Assembly (NCBI GenBank): GCA_050084515.1
Contig: CM114272.1
Coordinates: forward strand, 48,112,001 to 48,176,000
Direction of reading: 5' to 3'
From: Blasia pusilla
Lineage: Eukaryota > Marchantiophyta > Marchantiopsida > Blasiales
Length of the DNA stretch: 64,000 nucleotides
Shown here: one piece after another, positions 13,250 to 27,530 of the stretch
Numbering within the stretch: position 1 is the first letter of the stretch
How the letters are laid out: every line of letters begins with the position of its first letter
Position numbers and translations under genes: made by a program
Notes under the pieces: generated by a model
What the model saw: the letters and a program-made list of their open reading frames with translations, nothing else
What the model was told of the DNA's origin: nothing
Database searches by the model: none

Positions 13250-14110
13250 CCCTTTGAGCCCTTCGTTCGTTCCCGTTTTACATTGTATACACACCTGTCT
13301 ACTATATCTATATAATATATGTGTAATAAATATGTCTGTTTGTGCCCATCCACGTGACACGTGTCTCGGACAGAGGAGTGCAAAAGCTCCTTCTTTCTGC
13401 CTTGTGACGGTATGGGGCCAGAAGGCTCAGGTTCAGAACATGACTTTGTTGGGAACTTGGGGACAAAACATTGAAACTCCTTTTTGTGAACATATCTGGA
13501 AACGCGGAATGAAATTAATGATCTTTGACCTCCGGATATGAAGAAGAAGGCGGAGGCGGAGGAGGAGGAGGAGGAGGAGAAGATTGCGTCTTCGGAGCAC
13601 GCTGTCTGTCAGTCGGTCGGTCGGTCGGTCGCGTTACGACGTCACGAGCCCCGGGGGGGGTGTTTACGCTGAGGTCAAAGATCGTCCCTTGGGCCTTGGT
13701 GCGAAGAGCAAACTGCGAAGGCCGCGGTGTTAATTGGGGAAGCCATGGGCTTTCATTGAAAGGGCTTGGCTTCCAAGTTCAAACTTCAAACTGATTGTTG
13801 TGACTGACTTCCCACCGAGCGTGTAAGTGGCGCTGCTGCGGACGTGTCATACTAGTGGTGGTCGCAAGCTTACGGTCATTCCTTCAATCAATCAAAGAGC
13901 GCCCCTTGAGCTGGCGAACGAAAGGAGTCATGCAAAGTTCCAACTTTTCAAACTGGGACTACCTTCGTGATTACTCGCGGATGGATTCAAAGGTCAAAGA
14001 TCTTTGTTTGCGGTGCTGACTCCTTTCAGTCTCTCTCTTCGTTTGTTGCATTCAGTCCGGGACCCTATCTTACCAGCTCCGAGGGACGTGCTCCGTAAGT
14101 TCGTGTTCTG
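13250..14110 (+). promoter_or_regulatory. Candidate promoter and non-coding first exon, gene unknown
   Basis: A GC- and CpG-rich patch within AT-rich DNA. It contains adjoining CACGTG and ACACGTGT motifs near 13350-13366, a (TCGG)n run near 13612-13630, TACGACGTCACG near 13636, pyrimidine-rich CAGTCTCTCTCTTCG near 14029, and CTCCGTAAGTTCG near 14092, which fits a 5' splice donor. No protein-coding exon is recognised downstream on the plus strand. The promoter assignment is inferred from composition and motifs only. Confidence 0.3.
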
Positions 14111-17100
14111 TTTCTTTTCTTTTGTTTTAATTAATCTCGCGTTTATTACATGAGGTGTTTTTTTTAATAAAATAAGGCAGACAAGAATAAATCACGCGTC
14201 TAATAATGCGTTCAATTGAAAAGGTTAACTTAAAAGAGTAACACCTTTGAAGTTGTGAGTGGTGTGATGTGTGGTTGAGAGGGTTTAGCCATGAGAATGA
14301 GGTTTGGTTGAGAGGGTTTAGCCATGAGAAAAATGGACGAGGGATAGAGGAAGTAGATGGGGAGTTTTTCGAATGTGGGATTCTTTCAGATGTTAATGGT
14401 CAAAAAGTGGGGTAATGCCTCGTATGATACCCATTGCGAGTTGATATTGTTAATAATATGCTGGTAGATACCCGTGGTGTCATGAACATCACCAATCAAT
14501 ATTCTTAACTGGACTTAAACTTGATTGATCCCCAAGTCCACCCCAACCTTGATCCGCCTTCAAAGTCGGCCCCGAACTTGATTGACCTAAAAATTGGTTC
14601 CTCCTTACCTCAGGACTCAAATTGGTTCCCTGTTACCTAAGGACACGTGACAAGACATCCTTAGCTAAAAACACCACATGCCAAAATGTGAGGTGTTAAA
14701 AAATTCAAGAGGACACTTTCCCATAACAATATAGATACGATAAGTTGGAAGATTTTGATTCTTTCACTTAATTCCTTTTCTGACGGATGATAAAAATCAG
14801 GGTAGATTTTATTAAGTGCATTCTTTGGAGAAAGAAGGGTCAGTTTTGTATCGTAGGGAAGAACGATTTCCAAAATATTTGCGGATTTCATGATGCACTC
14901 CGATGAAACAAGCATGGTGATGTTTTCCATGCTACTTTTACTTGATTCTTGAGTCCACATTGTGGGGTTCCTCTATTCCTCTTCATGTGTATGAGTTTTT
15001 ATTCTTTTCCCCAAAACAAGAACATCTTCTATTTCTTGTGCTCTTGCTCAATTCATTTTTGTTTGATTTGAGATCCCATTTTGGTGGGCTTCTTGATGTT
15101 TTTTGCATGCACATTTTCAATTTCTCAGAAAAGAACAAGATTACACTACTTGTGGTCTACCCCTATTTCACTTCTCGAAATCTCGCCGTCATGGGTTTCT
15201 TCTCTCCACCCAATGCGACCCAAAAGTGTCACATACAATTGAAAATTTTGTGTGCACCATGATCTTGAACGTGAAAATCAAGGAGAGGGAATCCCCATGC
15301 TCAAACCTTTTGGAAGGTGCTCGTTGCAATCATCATCCATGTGAAAAAGGGATCTTAAGACTCATTATTGGTGCAAGTTTATCACTCCCAACAAGATGGA
15401 ATATTATGAGGATTGTCATTCCAACTCACACTCCTTTGGGGCAATGGAATCTCCCAAAATTCTTCCACCGTCCCTTTATTTAGAATCAAAGACCATAATC
15501 CATCCAGCCATCAAGATGTTGGAAGACAATATGAAACCAAGTTACTAAATCGTTTTTCAAATATTCACTTTACTTGTCGTGGCTATTATTTCTTTCTTTC
15601 TTTTTTGTTCATAGGTGCTTCAACTCCCTCACATCTTTCCCCACTAAATTTTCTCATATTTTATTCTTTTCCTCATTTCTTTATTTTAGGAGTTTTTATT
15701 TTCTCCTCAATATCCAGCCACACTTGAGTTGGCAGGATATTGACACGGACAAATCCAATCTCCACGATCCATTTATAGGGCCAGCTTGGGGGGTCTAGAG
15801 TAGGGATGAACATTCCACTTTGTTTTTGCACACCTTGGACAATTGCAAGACTACTACACTATAAACGCTTGAGGTCAATGTCCATGAGCTGACATATGGA
15901 AGGAGGTGCAATTGGGGCATGTGCTTAGTGAGGCAACCCATGCGAATAAATAAATAAAGAGGCGGCACTTTTCATGCTCGCTTTTCCAAGAGTCGCTTGT
16001 CCCATGTGGAGGAGGCACAACACATGATGAGATTCTCAAGAGGAAGAGACCCAAAAGGAGAGGAAGATGACAACGCCCCATTAAAAAACTTGGATAGAAA
16101 TGGGCTCCATTTGACATTTGTAGGTAGTGGTTGTTGCTTGCTTTTGGGGCACACATTTTTCTTGGCCATATCTTCATGGGGTCGTTATTTTCCTCTCGAC
16201 GTAAGTACTCAACTCTCGACCTTCTCCCTTTCGGATGCATTGGGTGTTGTTAGTCACTTCCATTGGGAGACCGTTTTGGACTCACTCTAATCTCCCCTAA
16301 CCATAACACCTTTTTGAGGAGGGAACAAAAAATTAAAAGCATTCCAATGCAGCGTATTGCAAACCGACGGTCATGATAAACCCAAGCTCTTTAGATATAT
16401 GACAAATATCATTTTTTGTCATATATTTGCATAAATTTGTCATCTAAATGTATGCCATATATATTTATTTGTCATGGGTTGTGAATCACTTATGGGAAAG
16501 AATGCCGATATGATAAAGGGGCTTAAGTGTTTGCATGCATTTTTTTTGTAAAAATGGGAATCCATTTATAAAACCGAACACTCATAGTTATTTGTTTATT
16601 TTTGGTCGGTAATTTGTCAAATGGCGATGACACCCTGCCCAACCGAAATGGGGCTATGGGGCTATTCTTTGGGAAGAAAGAATAAATGACGCAAATGCAT
16701 GGTGTGTGTCCCTTGGCTCCAAGGAGACTTGGGGAACAAAGAATCAATCAATGAATAAATTAATCGTTCATGCATTTGTGTGAGGATGATTGAATGTGCT
16801 AGGTCTACTCCTCTATGATCTTTTACGTAGTCTTAAAGTCATCCATCTTTTTGGGAGCAGTTTCAAGATTGGGAAACCTAGCCTTCCACGAGAGGTTTGT
16901 ATAGGTGGGCACCCATGTTGGGAGGACATTTTATCATCTAAAACCAAGCATTAAATTGAATGACACGTAGAGTTCTAGAATTCATATGGGCCAGAAGTCA
17001 TTAATTTGTGAATGTAAGCAAACAAGGGAATTGGGGTTGTGATGAGTGTCCATTGATGTTTTGAGAAAATTTAAATTTAAGAAAATCAAAACTCCATTCC

Positions 17101-18400
17101 TATGAAGGAGTGGGGGTCTTATAACCCATCCATAACAGGAAAGGCACTTTCAGAATAGCTACAACAAGTCTACTTGAATTGAGTTAAGTGAAATTGGGTT
17201 TTTTATGGTGTGTTTTACTTGTCAAGTAGAGCTTCCTTGCTCTACTTCCAACTAGGGTTACTACAACTCACTTGGGCTAAAGTAAGCCCCATCCAATTAA
17301 ATTGACTTGAGTCAAGTTAGGTCCGGTCTTTCCAAACACTGTGAGATGAAAATGTGTACCAAATTATAGCATACCCTCAAGAGCATTCAAACTATGGTTT
17401 CAAACGACTCCACCAGTGTTGAATGAAGCTTACTTGAGAGTAGTTGGGAAGTTGAGTCACACATTTTCAATCCAAAAGAGCATACCCAAAAAACCAATTT
17501 TATTGTGGTTTAATTCAAATGGGTTTGGTTCATGTGGGTTTTAGATTTTCATCGAGACCCAAATATCAATATGATCATGCATTAGTGGCACCACCACATG
17601 TAATCCAAGAGTCACTCACCCACATCTTTATAAGCTAAAAACATGTCAACAATTACATGCATGGAAAAGTTACCATATTTTCTTATATGAAATACCTTTT
17701 GAACCCCTTACTCCCTCATTCTTAATATCATGAGGCCCTAAAACGATGTCCCACACACGCCATTGAGACTCATCAACTTCGCCCTTATTGGGAAGATTAT
17801 AGAGAATTGGATCTTGTCCTTGTTAAGCAAGCATGGGAGTAAGGATCAAAATATTTATAGGTTCCATTTCTTTTCCATAATTGGAAAAAAATAGGGCCCT
17901 TCTTAGGATTTAGGTTTTATGCCATAAGCCTCTTCGACGGGCTACCCAAGGCGGTGCTATGTTTGGTTTACCACAATTTTTTCTAAGAGGTGTCCTTGAA
18001 GAGGACGTTGATTAAGCTCATATTAGGGGGCACATACCATATGGGGGCTAATAGGGCCACTCATTTCCTCCCGACGGGGAACAAATACGGGGACGGAGGA
18101 AATTCCTGTGTAGTCCACACGAATGGACTTTATTGAATAATAGTAATAACTTTTTTATAAACAATAATTTAAAAATTAGTATTGTCCGAAAGAGGACAAA
18201 AATTTCTTTCCGACGTCCCTAAAAGTTGCCGTTCCCAGAAACAGGAGCCGTGTGTAGGTACCCGTTTCTTCAAACGGGCATTGGCCGTTGCCACGACTCC
18301 CGGGATCCTCTAAACTCCGGCAGTGAGTGGCCCTAATATCCAAACAACACACTCATAGAAAGATTTCCATTATGTTCCAAACTTGGTGGTTCTAGCTAAG
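14111..18400. other. AT-rich intergenic DNA, no gene seen
   Basis: Contains a 26-bp direct duplication (TGGTTGAGAGGGTTTAGCCA..., 14272-14297 and 14305-14330). There is also a small inverted repeat at about 16395-16427 (ATATATGACAAA / TTTGTCATATAT). Confidence 0.55.
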
Positions 18401-18429
18401 CTCAGCTAGGACCTCTACTTCCAGCAAAG

Positions 18430-19180
18430 TCAGCTACTACGTGCTCCATTTCCGACACCCTACTGCAACGCAATGGGCGTGTTTGCTTTGGGAAGAGAGC
18501 AAGCCCCGAGATTTCCACCCACCCCACGAATTCGTCCCCCATCCCAAAGCTCGCCTCGACCCACTCCCTCCCTCCCTCCCTCCCTCCATTTCACAGTGGG
18601 TTCTCATACCCAAACTCGAGGTTTTATCGATGCAAGCGACGAAGACAACAGCCAGAGGAGAGTGATTTCATGCCCAAAGTCGAGGTTTTTATCGATCGAA
18701 GAGACGAAGACAACAAGACGAGAGTTTCGTTCGTAGAGAGTAGACCCGTGGACTCACTACACTATGGGATGGGATGGCATGGCATCGTATGGTGTGGTGC
18801 GGTGCGGTGCGGTGGTGTTGGGCGAACCGTCAGATTTCACGTGCACTTCGCGGACCGCCGATCATGGAAGCGATGGACTGCCAGGAGCGAGGGACAAGGG
18901 TCAGGGCAGGGAGCGCGGGGAGTAGTACTTCGAGCATGGCGTGGGGTGCGGGATGGAACGAAGGCACGTGCCATAATTGTGTCTGGATGCCGCCAAAAGG
19001 CCCCGAAGCGATCCGCCCCACGCACATGCCAGCGTTCCACGTCACCCCTGCCTCCTGCTGCCGTCGTCGCCTTTCAAGTTTCGACCGCCTCCGCCGTCGT
19101 TCCTCCGACGGGCGACGACGTCGCTCCTTCCTTGCCCTCTTATCCTCTACCCTCCTCGGGGCCGGTTCCGGCCTCTAGAG
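18430..19180. other. CpG-rich patch, possible promoter, no gene recognised
   Basis: GC-rich with many CpGs, a CCCT run near 18565-18585, a GGTGC minisatellite near 18796-18820 and a repeated TCGAGGTTTTATCGAT-like word (about 18617 and 18681). ORFs overlap in several frames and none shows a family motif. Confidence 0.4.
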
Positions 19181-19199
19181 GTTTATTTTTTTGTCTCCA

Positions 19200-22100
19200 T
19201 GCCCCCTCTTTTGTATAGTGATGGTTTCCCATCCTTTCATATATATATATATATATTTTATATTCTTTATACTCTGCTCGTCCACAGACTCCACACTCCA
19301 TTATATATTCCAGTTTCCGTCCGATTAATGCGACTGCGGTCAATTCGAGCACGTGTGTTCGGGTGAGAGCCACTGATCGCCATTTAATCACGACTTACTG
19401 CTTAATTAATCAGTGCATTATTTAATTCAAAATCCTGTCATTTACTGCCCCGCACTCGCCACGTTGACTTATATTATTTCAGTAGTATATAACTAATTGT
19501 TTGCTAATTATTGGACTGGCAGCTGCGATCGACGAACGAATACTCTTAAACCATCTGAAGCCGAAGATTCAGTTAACGCTGCCGTATGGGCGCCCCCCCC
19601 CGAACCCTTTAAGCTAAAGGTGAATGTATTAATTTCTCTTGTGCGTGTGATGGCGTGAGAGTGGAGTTTCGTTTCGCTGTTTACAGCTATTTCTTGTCGG
19701 GTAAACGATTTTCGGTTACTTGGATATCATATTCTAAATTTTTAATGGAAAATAACTATTTGAAAATGGGGATTTAATTATTTATCATTTCTCCCGACCA
19801 CTCGCTTAAAATTAACTTAAAGTGTGTCAATCATCCATATTATTACGGGAGAGGGCTTTTTCATCGGTAAAACGCTTATATATTTGACATGTGACAAATG
19901 GAAAAAATAAATATTTCAGATGTAATGAGAATTAGAGTAAAATTTGAATTTGTGTGTAGCATCATTAATTTTTTCTTTTCACGGACTACACACTTACATT
20001 GATTCCTTCCTTTCATATTCATTAGCAAAAACTATTCAAAAACTTTTTTATTTCCCGTGCATCGCACATGCATCTTACTAGTGGATACTAATTTGAGTTG
20101 CCAATATCACACACATAAAATATTTATGTTGATGACGCCAAAGATGAAATTAAATGAGAGGACCTCTTAGTAGTCTTAACCACAAACAATCACAAGAAAA
20201 AATGGAGAAAAAGTTATAAGAATAGAAAGGAGTTGTGACAACGTTAGATTAAAATCCCGACCACCATGAAAAAATGTATGGCGTTTATATTAATTTTATA
20301 TCTTTGGAAAAAAAATTTGTTGGGGTATGGAGTGTTATGGACTAATGTTAGTTTAAAGTTTTGTAAAAAAATTTGACTTTAATGAATCAAACCTGCAAAT
20401 AATCACGGTCCTTACATACACTCCCTGTTTCTTTCCTCTCCATCTAGGTCGTCCGCGTGTCTTCCACACAGTGATTTCAATTTCATATTCCTAGTGCACA
20501 ATTACTCGCCTTATGTTAAGTCTTATGTTAACAAAGTTTACGCAAATCCTTGCAAATTTCAATCACAACTACACACACTGGAAATTAACTCAAATCATGT
20601 AAGATGTTTTAGAAGAAACAAAATTATGGAATGAAACACTAGTGCTTAGGAGGAGAAAGAATTAAGCTCAATAATTTAAACGAATCAATTTTGTGATGTT
20701 GTACCAAACTTATGAAGAGCTGCTAATTGCACAATTAAATTTAGGTTGTTTTGCTTTTGTCGTTGAGTACGCAACCAAAGGATAGCATTGAATTGCTCTA
20801 AGATATGGACCTCTGCTCTCTAGAGCATGGACTTCTTTAAAAGGTGGCAACTTGCAACCGTTGATATTGATCACGTGCCCTATTTTCAAGGGTCGCTCTA
20901 TGAGGGTACATGGCGGGGCCATCGGCATGCAGGTGTTCCTTGAATTCGGAGTTGCACATGGAATCCCATGCCCATCATGCATGCCTACGTGTTAGTTCCG
21001 ATACATGGCTCATAACCCCGTTTTGGGATTATACTATTGTAATTATCTACTTTTTATGATATTTTTATTAATAAATATACAACGCAATCGGATAATATGG
21101 CTCTTTCTTATTTTATACTAGTATGTTGTCCATGGGATGGGATGCACAAGTAAATGTTCCTTTTAAGTTAATTATTATCTTTAAAGGGCATTTCTTGTCG
21201 CAAGAGAACATATGTCGATCATAGAGGACCTTGAAAAAGACACGTGTCGACACCTGAGGAGGGTTGCTTGTATACCCATCCTCTTTTAATCATAAAGATT
21301 CTATGGGTGTAACGTCCTAATGACTTAGGGGCTTGTTTAATTTTTGGGGGTAGCCAATGTCTAACATCATTATGAAGTTGCTAGTTGGAAAATCAAACCT
21401 CCTCCACGAATGGTCGCGTACCTCAATGTATCTCTATGCTGAGCAATAGCTAAGTTCTCAAAGGCCATAGGCATAACTCTACGAAGATTATGAAGTTGCT
21501 AGTTGGAAAATATTTGATGGTTTCTGCTATGTTGGTGGATGTTAACTTGGGTTTTTGTATTATCCATTCAAAAAATCTGGTCCCCGCCGTCCATGGGATC
21601 CGACTTGTTGCATCCAACCAATGTTGAATAGTAATATAGAGTTGGAAACAACTTTGTAAATTCCTTCATATCATAAAAAAAAATTTGGATGGGAAACCAT
21701 GGAAGTTGCATTTTTTAAACATGGAATGTTCATATTTTTTCAACCATTTTCAAACGAAAATGCTACCATCTTATTATAATACTAGTAAATTTTTAAATTA
21801 TTTTTAAAAAAATCCATTTTTAGCATGTTACATAGAAAAAAAGAAAAAGGAGTGTCTTGTCACTCGTTTAGAAATAGGAAGGAGTTATGTAATCTTCTCA
21901 AAATGAAGAAGGCTTCATCCTTTAATAAGATAAGTGCCCACTTACAATTTCCTGGAAGGAGACTCCTGCTTTAATACTATAGATGATCTTTGCAATTTTT
22001 CCAACCATCATTTTCTTTTTAACTCCATCTCTATCGACTACCACCCAATTTTCTTTTGTTCATCTTATCTTCTAGGATCTTGCATTTCGTTTAATTTTTT

Positions 22101-22600
22101 TTGGAAATTGCAAATTTTTGAGCCCTCCTCTCTTTTAGTCATGGTCAGTAGCCTAAGGTTTTTTCATGTAAGATTTATGGACCTTAGAAAGGTATAAACA
22201 TATCCACCTTCTAAAAAATCCTTACGCTTCCACCACTTTTTGGAAGCCAATGTCTTCTAAATCCTTTTAGAATTTCACTAGTGATTGGATCTTACTTTTC
22301 TACAAAAGTAAACCAAAAATCTTTAGCTCATAACCTTTAGATGCTTAAGCTCGATTCTAAGAGGCCTAATACCTATGTTATGATAGATTGACGAGATCTA
22401 GTAGAGCCCCTTCGAGGATAGTGGAGGACATCCTGGGCAGGTCAAGGATGACATGCTAAAGCCACAAGTAATGTAAGATAGCGGGTTTCCCCTTCGTTTT
22501 GGCTCAATTGGAGCATTATAGGGAAACATACTTTTTTGAGAATATTACCGTTTTGAATAGATTTTACTTTCCACTTTGGGAAGTGATCCTTGATCCCCTA
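19200..22600. other. AT-rich intergenic DNA, no gene seen
   Basis: An AT dinucleotide run near 19239-19256. Nothing else is recognisable. Confidence 0.55.
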
Positions 22601-22754
22601 TTGCAAGTCAAGAGTTGAGGTTACCCGTTGCCTCAACGGGCCTGAGCCCGCCCGATGGGAGCCCAACCCGCCTTGCGGGTCTGCCACAGGCTACAACCTG
22701 GGTGTGGTCTTGGCCAGCCTGGATCTTCGCGACACGCTTGGTGGGCTTGGATGC

Positions 22755-22808
22755 GGTCCATGGGTACCTGAGTGGCATGTCCATGGAGATGTCCATTTTT
22801 GTGGAACC
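22755..22808 (+). repeat. Fragment resembling the hAT-like MITE end
   Basis: GCATGTCCATGGAGATGTCC followed by ATTTTTGTGGAACC resembles the right end of the MITE copies at 2970 and 31087. Only about 55 bp is recognisable; it abuts a GC-rich stretch and then the large (AG)n run. Could be chance similarity in a GTCCATGG-rich context. Confidence 0.35.
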
Positions 22809-22875
22809 TGCAAGGAGATGACTTGCGAGCATCGGTTATCACGGAGAGAGCTTGGGAGAGGGAAGGGGGTATACC

Positions 22876-23930
<1,055 letters not shown>

Positions 23931-24071
23931 TAGTGCCTTCTTGATTTGCAAACATCTATCTGCTTGACACATGACACCTGGGCAACAAAGAGTGTTTCCC
24001 ATGCTAAGGGCATCAAAAAAAAAATAAAAAATTTATGTGCAACATGGTTAGTCCCTTCACTTCTGTGTAGG
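23931..24071 (+). repeat. Dispersed repeat, copy 1 (pairs with 54532-54672)
   Basis: Shares AGTGCCTTCTTGATTTGCAA with the copy at 54532, then a CTTGACACATGACACCTGGG-like block, and later AACATGGTTAGTCC before ACTTC. About 140 bp in the same orientation. Class unknown. Confidence 0.8.
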
Positions 24072-25379
24072 GCATGAGCTATACACCACTGTCTCTTAAG
24101 AGCAATCTCCTCTCCTTAAGAATCCTCAGGAAAATTCAAAAGAGAAGATTTTTTAAAAGAGTTGACACCACTTTCATGTGAATCAATAATAAATCTCCTT
24201 CAATCCCTAAATTATGAAATTTTATTCATGTTCAAATATTCTTGGTATGGAATCTTTAAGGTCCCACATTTGATAAGACATCAATGTGATCTTGAATGTA
24301 TAGTTGTGAATTACAACATGCCCTCTTATTATATTAAGCCCCAATTCTACTTATGAGTGGACAAGAGAGATAAGTGGATTCATCAAGCTTACTAAGTTTA
24401 CTAATGGGGGAAATCAAAATGAGGCATTGTAGAAACATGAAATGAAATATTTCATTTTTTCACCATGAGAATGTTCTAATTACTAATCATACAATTTGAT
24501 GCTACCATGAGATGCTATACTAGTATTGAAGATGGATATTCTATATATAAAAATTTTCTCAAGGCTATTATCTTTGATCTTGGAAATGATGGACCTCTTT
24601 TTATAGAAGTTAAAACATTTTAGATTACAAAATTTCCCGCAACTTTTCTTTTGTTCAAAATTGTGTTTATGAAGAATTCTCAATGTTTAGGATGCAAGAT
24701 GGTATTTTCTATTAATATTGAGATGATTCCATGGATGTGAATTCTGCATTCTAGTTGAAGGGCTTTCACTATAATATCATTCTAGTTGTGATTACATTTC
24801 TCCCCTTCTCATCTTGCATTTACTTCCTATTTGTGATTTGAATGGTATATCTCCTCCTTTATAGGATTCAGTTACAATTTAAAACGCACTCTCCCATTCT
24901 CGTAAGCCTCTAATCTACAAATTCTTAAACCCAATCCATTTATGTTCCATACATTTTTCACTTAATTCAAAACGTTGCTTCTTCAAACGAGAAGTTAGTC
25001 ATAAGTTAGTATAAATATGATAGAAAAAGAATGACATGAAAAAAATTTGGAGTCCTTTCGATCCCAAAGAGAAACCACATCACTTAAAACAAGAAAATGG
25101 GATTGGAAAGGACCAAAAAGACACAAAATAAGACACCGCCTCATTTAGCATTATCTCAATTTAAATGTCAGTTTGGAATTATATTTAATCAGTAATAATA
25201 TATAAACTACAAAGTACTTATCACTATCATCCAAACTCGATATTAATAGAAATGCCACGAAATGCGTACATCTCACACAAATTATTCTAAATTCTCAATT
25301 ATGGGAATTAATAATAGATAATAAATCACTTTCCATATCTAAAAGCGATAAGGGAAGAGCGATGGTCACACGAAAGATT
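24072..25379. other. AT-rich intergenic DNA, no gene seen
   Basis: No recognisable features. Confidence 0.55.
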
Positions 25380-27530
25380 CCAACGGGAACGGAACATTCT
25401 CTCATGCCCGTCATGTTATGTATGTGAGGAGGTGCATCTTCGTCCAATGGCATTCGTAACATAAAATGGGACATGAGAATCTACGACACCAATTCCCTAC
25501 ATCATCATCACTACAGAGGGCACCGCATGCACATGCACCTCTGTGGGTCCCGGTCCCCGACACCGTAACGATCGGGCCTGACTGCCCGCTGAGCGCCAAA
25601 TCGTGTCTGCCTTAGGATATGCCCAACATCCAGAGGGCCAAGACCCCAAAAAACCCCTCCTTTTTTTCGGCGTACGGCCTACAAACCACGTACTTGGGTC
25701 TCACTAGATCCCGTCGGTCGGTAACGCTCAGCGACCCGAACGGCGGTGACCTGCGATCGTCGACTTTGCCGGTAGTCTGGACGGAGAAGAGCCGAGGGCG
25801 GTGCGAATGGCGGGTGATCACGTGTACGCGGCCCAAGTAGGTTGCAGAGCTGGTAAAACAAGGGATATGTCAGAACACGTGTTGAAACTTCTAGGTGGGA
25901 CCCAGTCTCTTGGGAATCGCATGATTGCCCAAGTGAAAACTTACCGGCAGAATTCACTGGATGATTACGGCTGTCAGAAATTACATTGCGGGTGTCATAA
26001 ATTTAAGGGACTGAACAGAGAAGCGCGTTATTTGACTTTGGTTTGTCGTCGCCGGGAGGAGAGATTACCGGCTGTGTACGAAGGCGTCGTCCTTTTGTCG
26101 GCGAGCGCCACTGAACGCTGGTTACGTTCTTACACCCGAAACGTTCCTGGCAGGTTCAAACGGAACCATGGTACAGCCTCCTACGGTTCCCCCTTCCGCT
26201 TCGTTCCCTCCCTCCCTGCCTGCCTCGGCTCTAGGCGAGCCGTCGCGAATGCCGACCCGGGGCGCATACGTTGACTACTTTCGCTCGCCCGGGATCTCCG
26301 CGGCGAGTGCGGTTTCTAGATATTCACAAAAGCGAGCCTTTATTTATAAATTAAAAGTTTTAGACAAAAGAATGACATTTTGCAAATACGTCTTGTAGTG
26401 CTAATCAGATTTTCGTTGGGAGAGTTATAATTTAACGCACGTGATTAATGAGCTGAATCCCGTTCTTCGTCTCTCTTTTTATTCAGACCTTTTTTCGCGT
26501 TTTAGCTTGCGTGCTATTGTTGTAAGATAAAATTTGATGTTTTTCAATTTTTATTTTTGCATAATTTTTTTCTCTTCGGTCGAAATCCTTTTAAATCTGT
26601 CTATTTTCAAAGTTTTTACAAAACATATCAATTTTATTTATGATTCTTTTAAGGATATAGTTTTACAGGAATTTATTTTAGTTTTAGTTGGCATTTTTGT
26701 CCGTTGTTCCAGTTGTCCTTCTAATATGGATATCTTATTTACGTTAGTATTGTATTTCTGAAATATATCTAGTAAGATAAATGAAGTAAAAGTTTTTAGA
26801 GTATTTTTAATGGATAAGAAATATTATTTTGTTGTTTTAATATTTAATTTATTAATTACCAGTCTAATGTTCGTGAATGAAAAATGAAAAAAGATGAACG
26901 AGTGATGGAAAATCCATCGGAAATACAAAAGAAGAGGACTCAAAAAGTCAAAATCTGAAAACCACAACAAAACCAGAAAAAGGGCATTCCCCGCTAACGA
27001 CGAAACATTCTTGTGAAGGCGGCCGGGTACGCAGGTATTACCTATATTATTTATTTAATATTTTTTATAATATAGATTAAATAAATAAATAAAAATAGTA
27101 ATGATTATAATATAGGACTCGGCGCCGAGTCCATCTCCTTCCGTCCACCCGTATTGACGCCGGCGGACGCGACCGTTCACGGGGACAGACGGAAGAGTCA
27201 AGTGCCGAATCCCAACGTGTGCTCGCGCACTGTAGCGTGGAGGAGTAGTGGGATAGGGTGGGCGCGCGATCGTCATCGACGGTCTCCTGCGGTCGCCATC
27301 GGACGACGGGGGCCGGCCCTTCGCGGGGTTCTAGGGCGGGGGAGGACGTCCCGAAAGTAGAGGGAGGGAAGGAAGGAGGAGGGCGGGGTTCGAGACTAGT
27401 GGACGTCAAAAGGAGTCCGTGGATGGATTCCGCTCGGTCGACGGAGAAGCTTCGGATTTTTGGGGGTTGTGATCTCTTGTTCAGCGGCCCAAAGGATCCT
27501 CCGGAGTCCCGCTGAATATCTTATCTAATA
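25380..27530. other. Largest orphan CpG-rich interval, possible promoter or unannotated transcript
   Basis: CpG-dense sequence at 25540-26330 and 27120-27510, separated by an AT-rich core (about 26340-27110). Overlapping ORFs (for example plus 25801-26274) lack any family motif. An 18-bp perfect palindrome GGACTCGGCGCCGAGTCC lies at 27115-27132. Two GC blocks around an AT block could be promoter plus intron of an unseen gene, but no exon can be supported. Confidence 0.35.

Noticed and set aside
25801-26274. 157-residue plus-strand ORF in the CpG-rich interval
   Set aside because: No recognisable motif, no splice-consistent neighbours, and competing ORFs on both strands.
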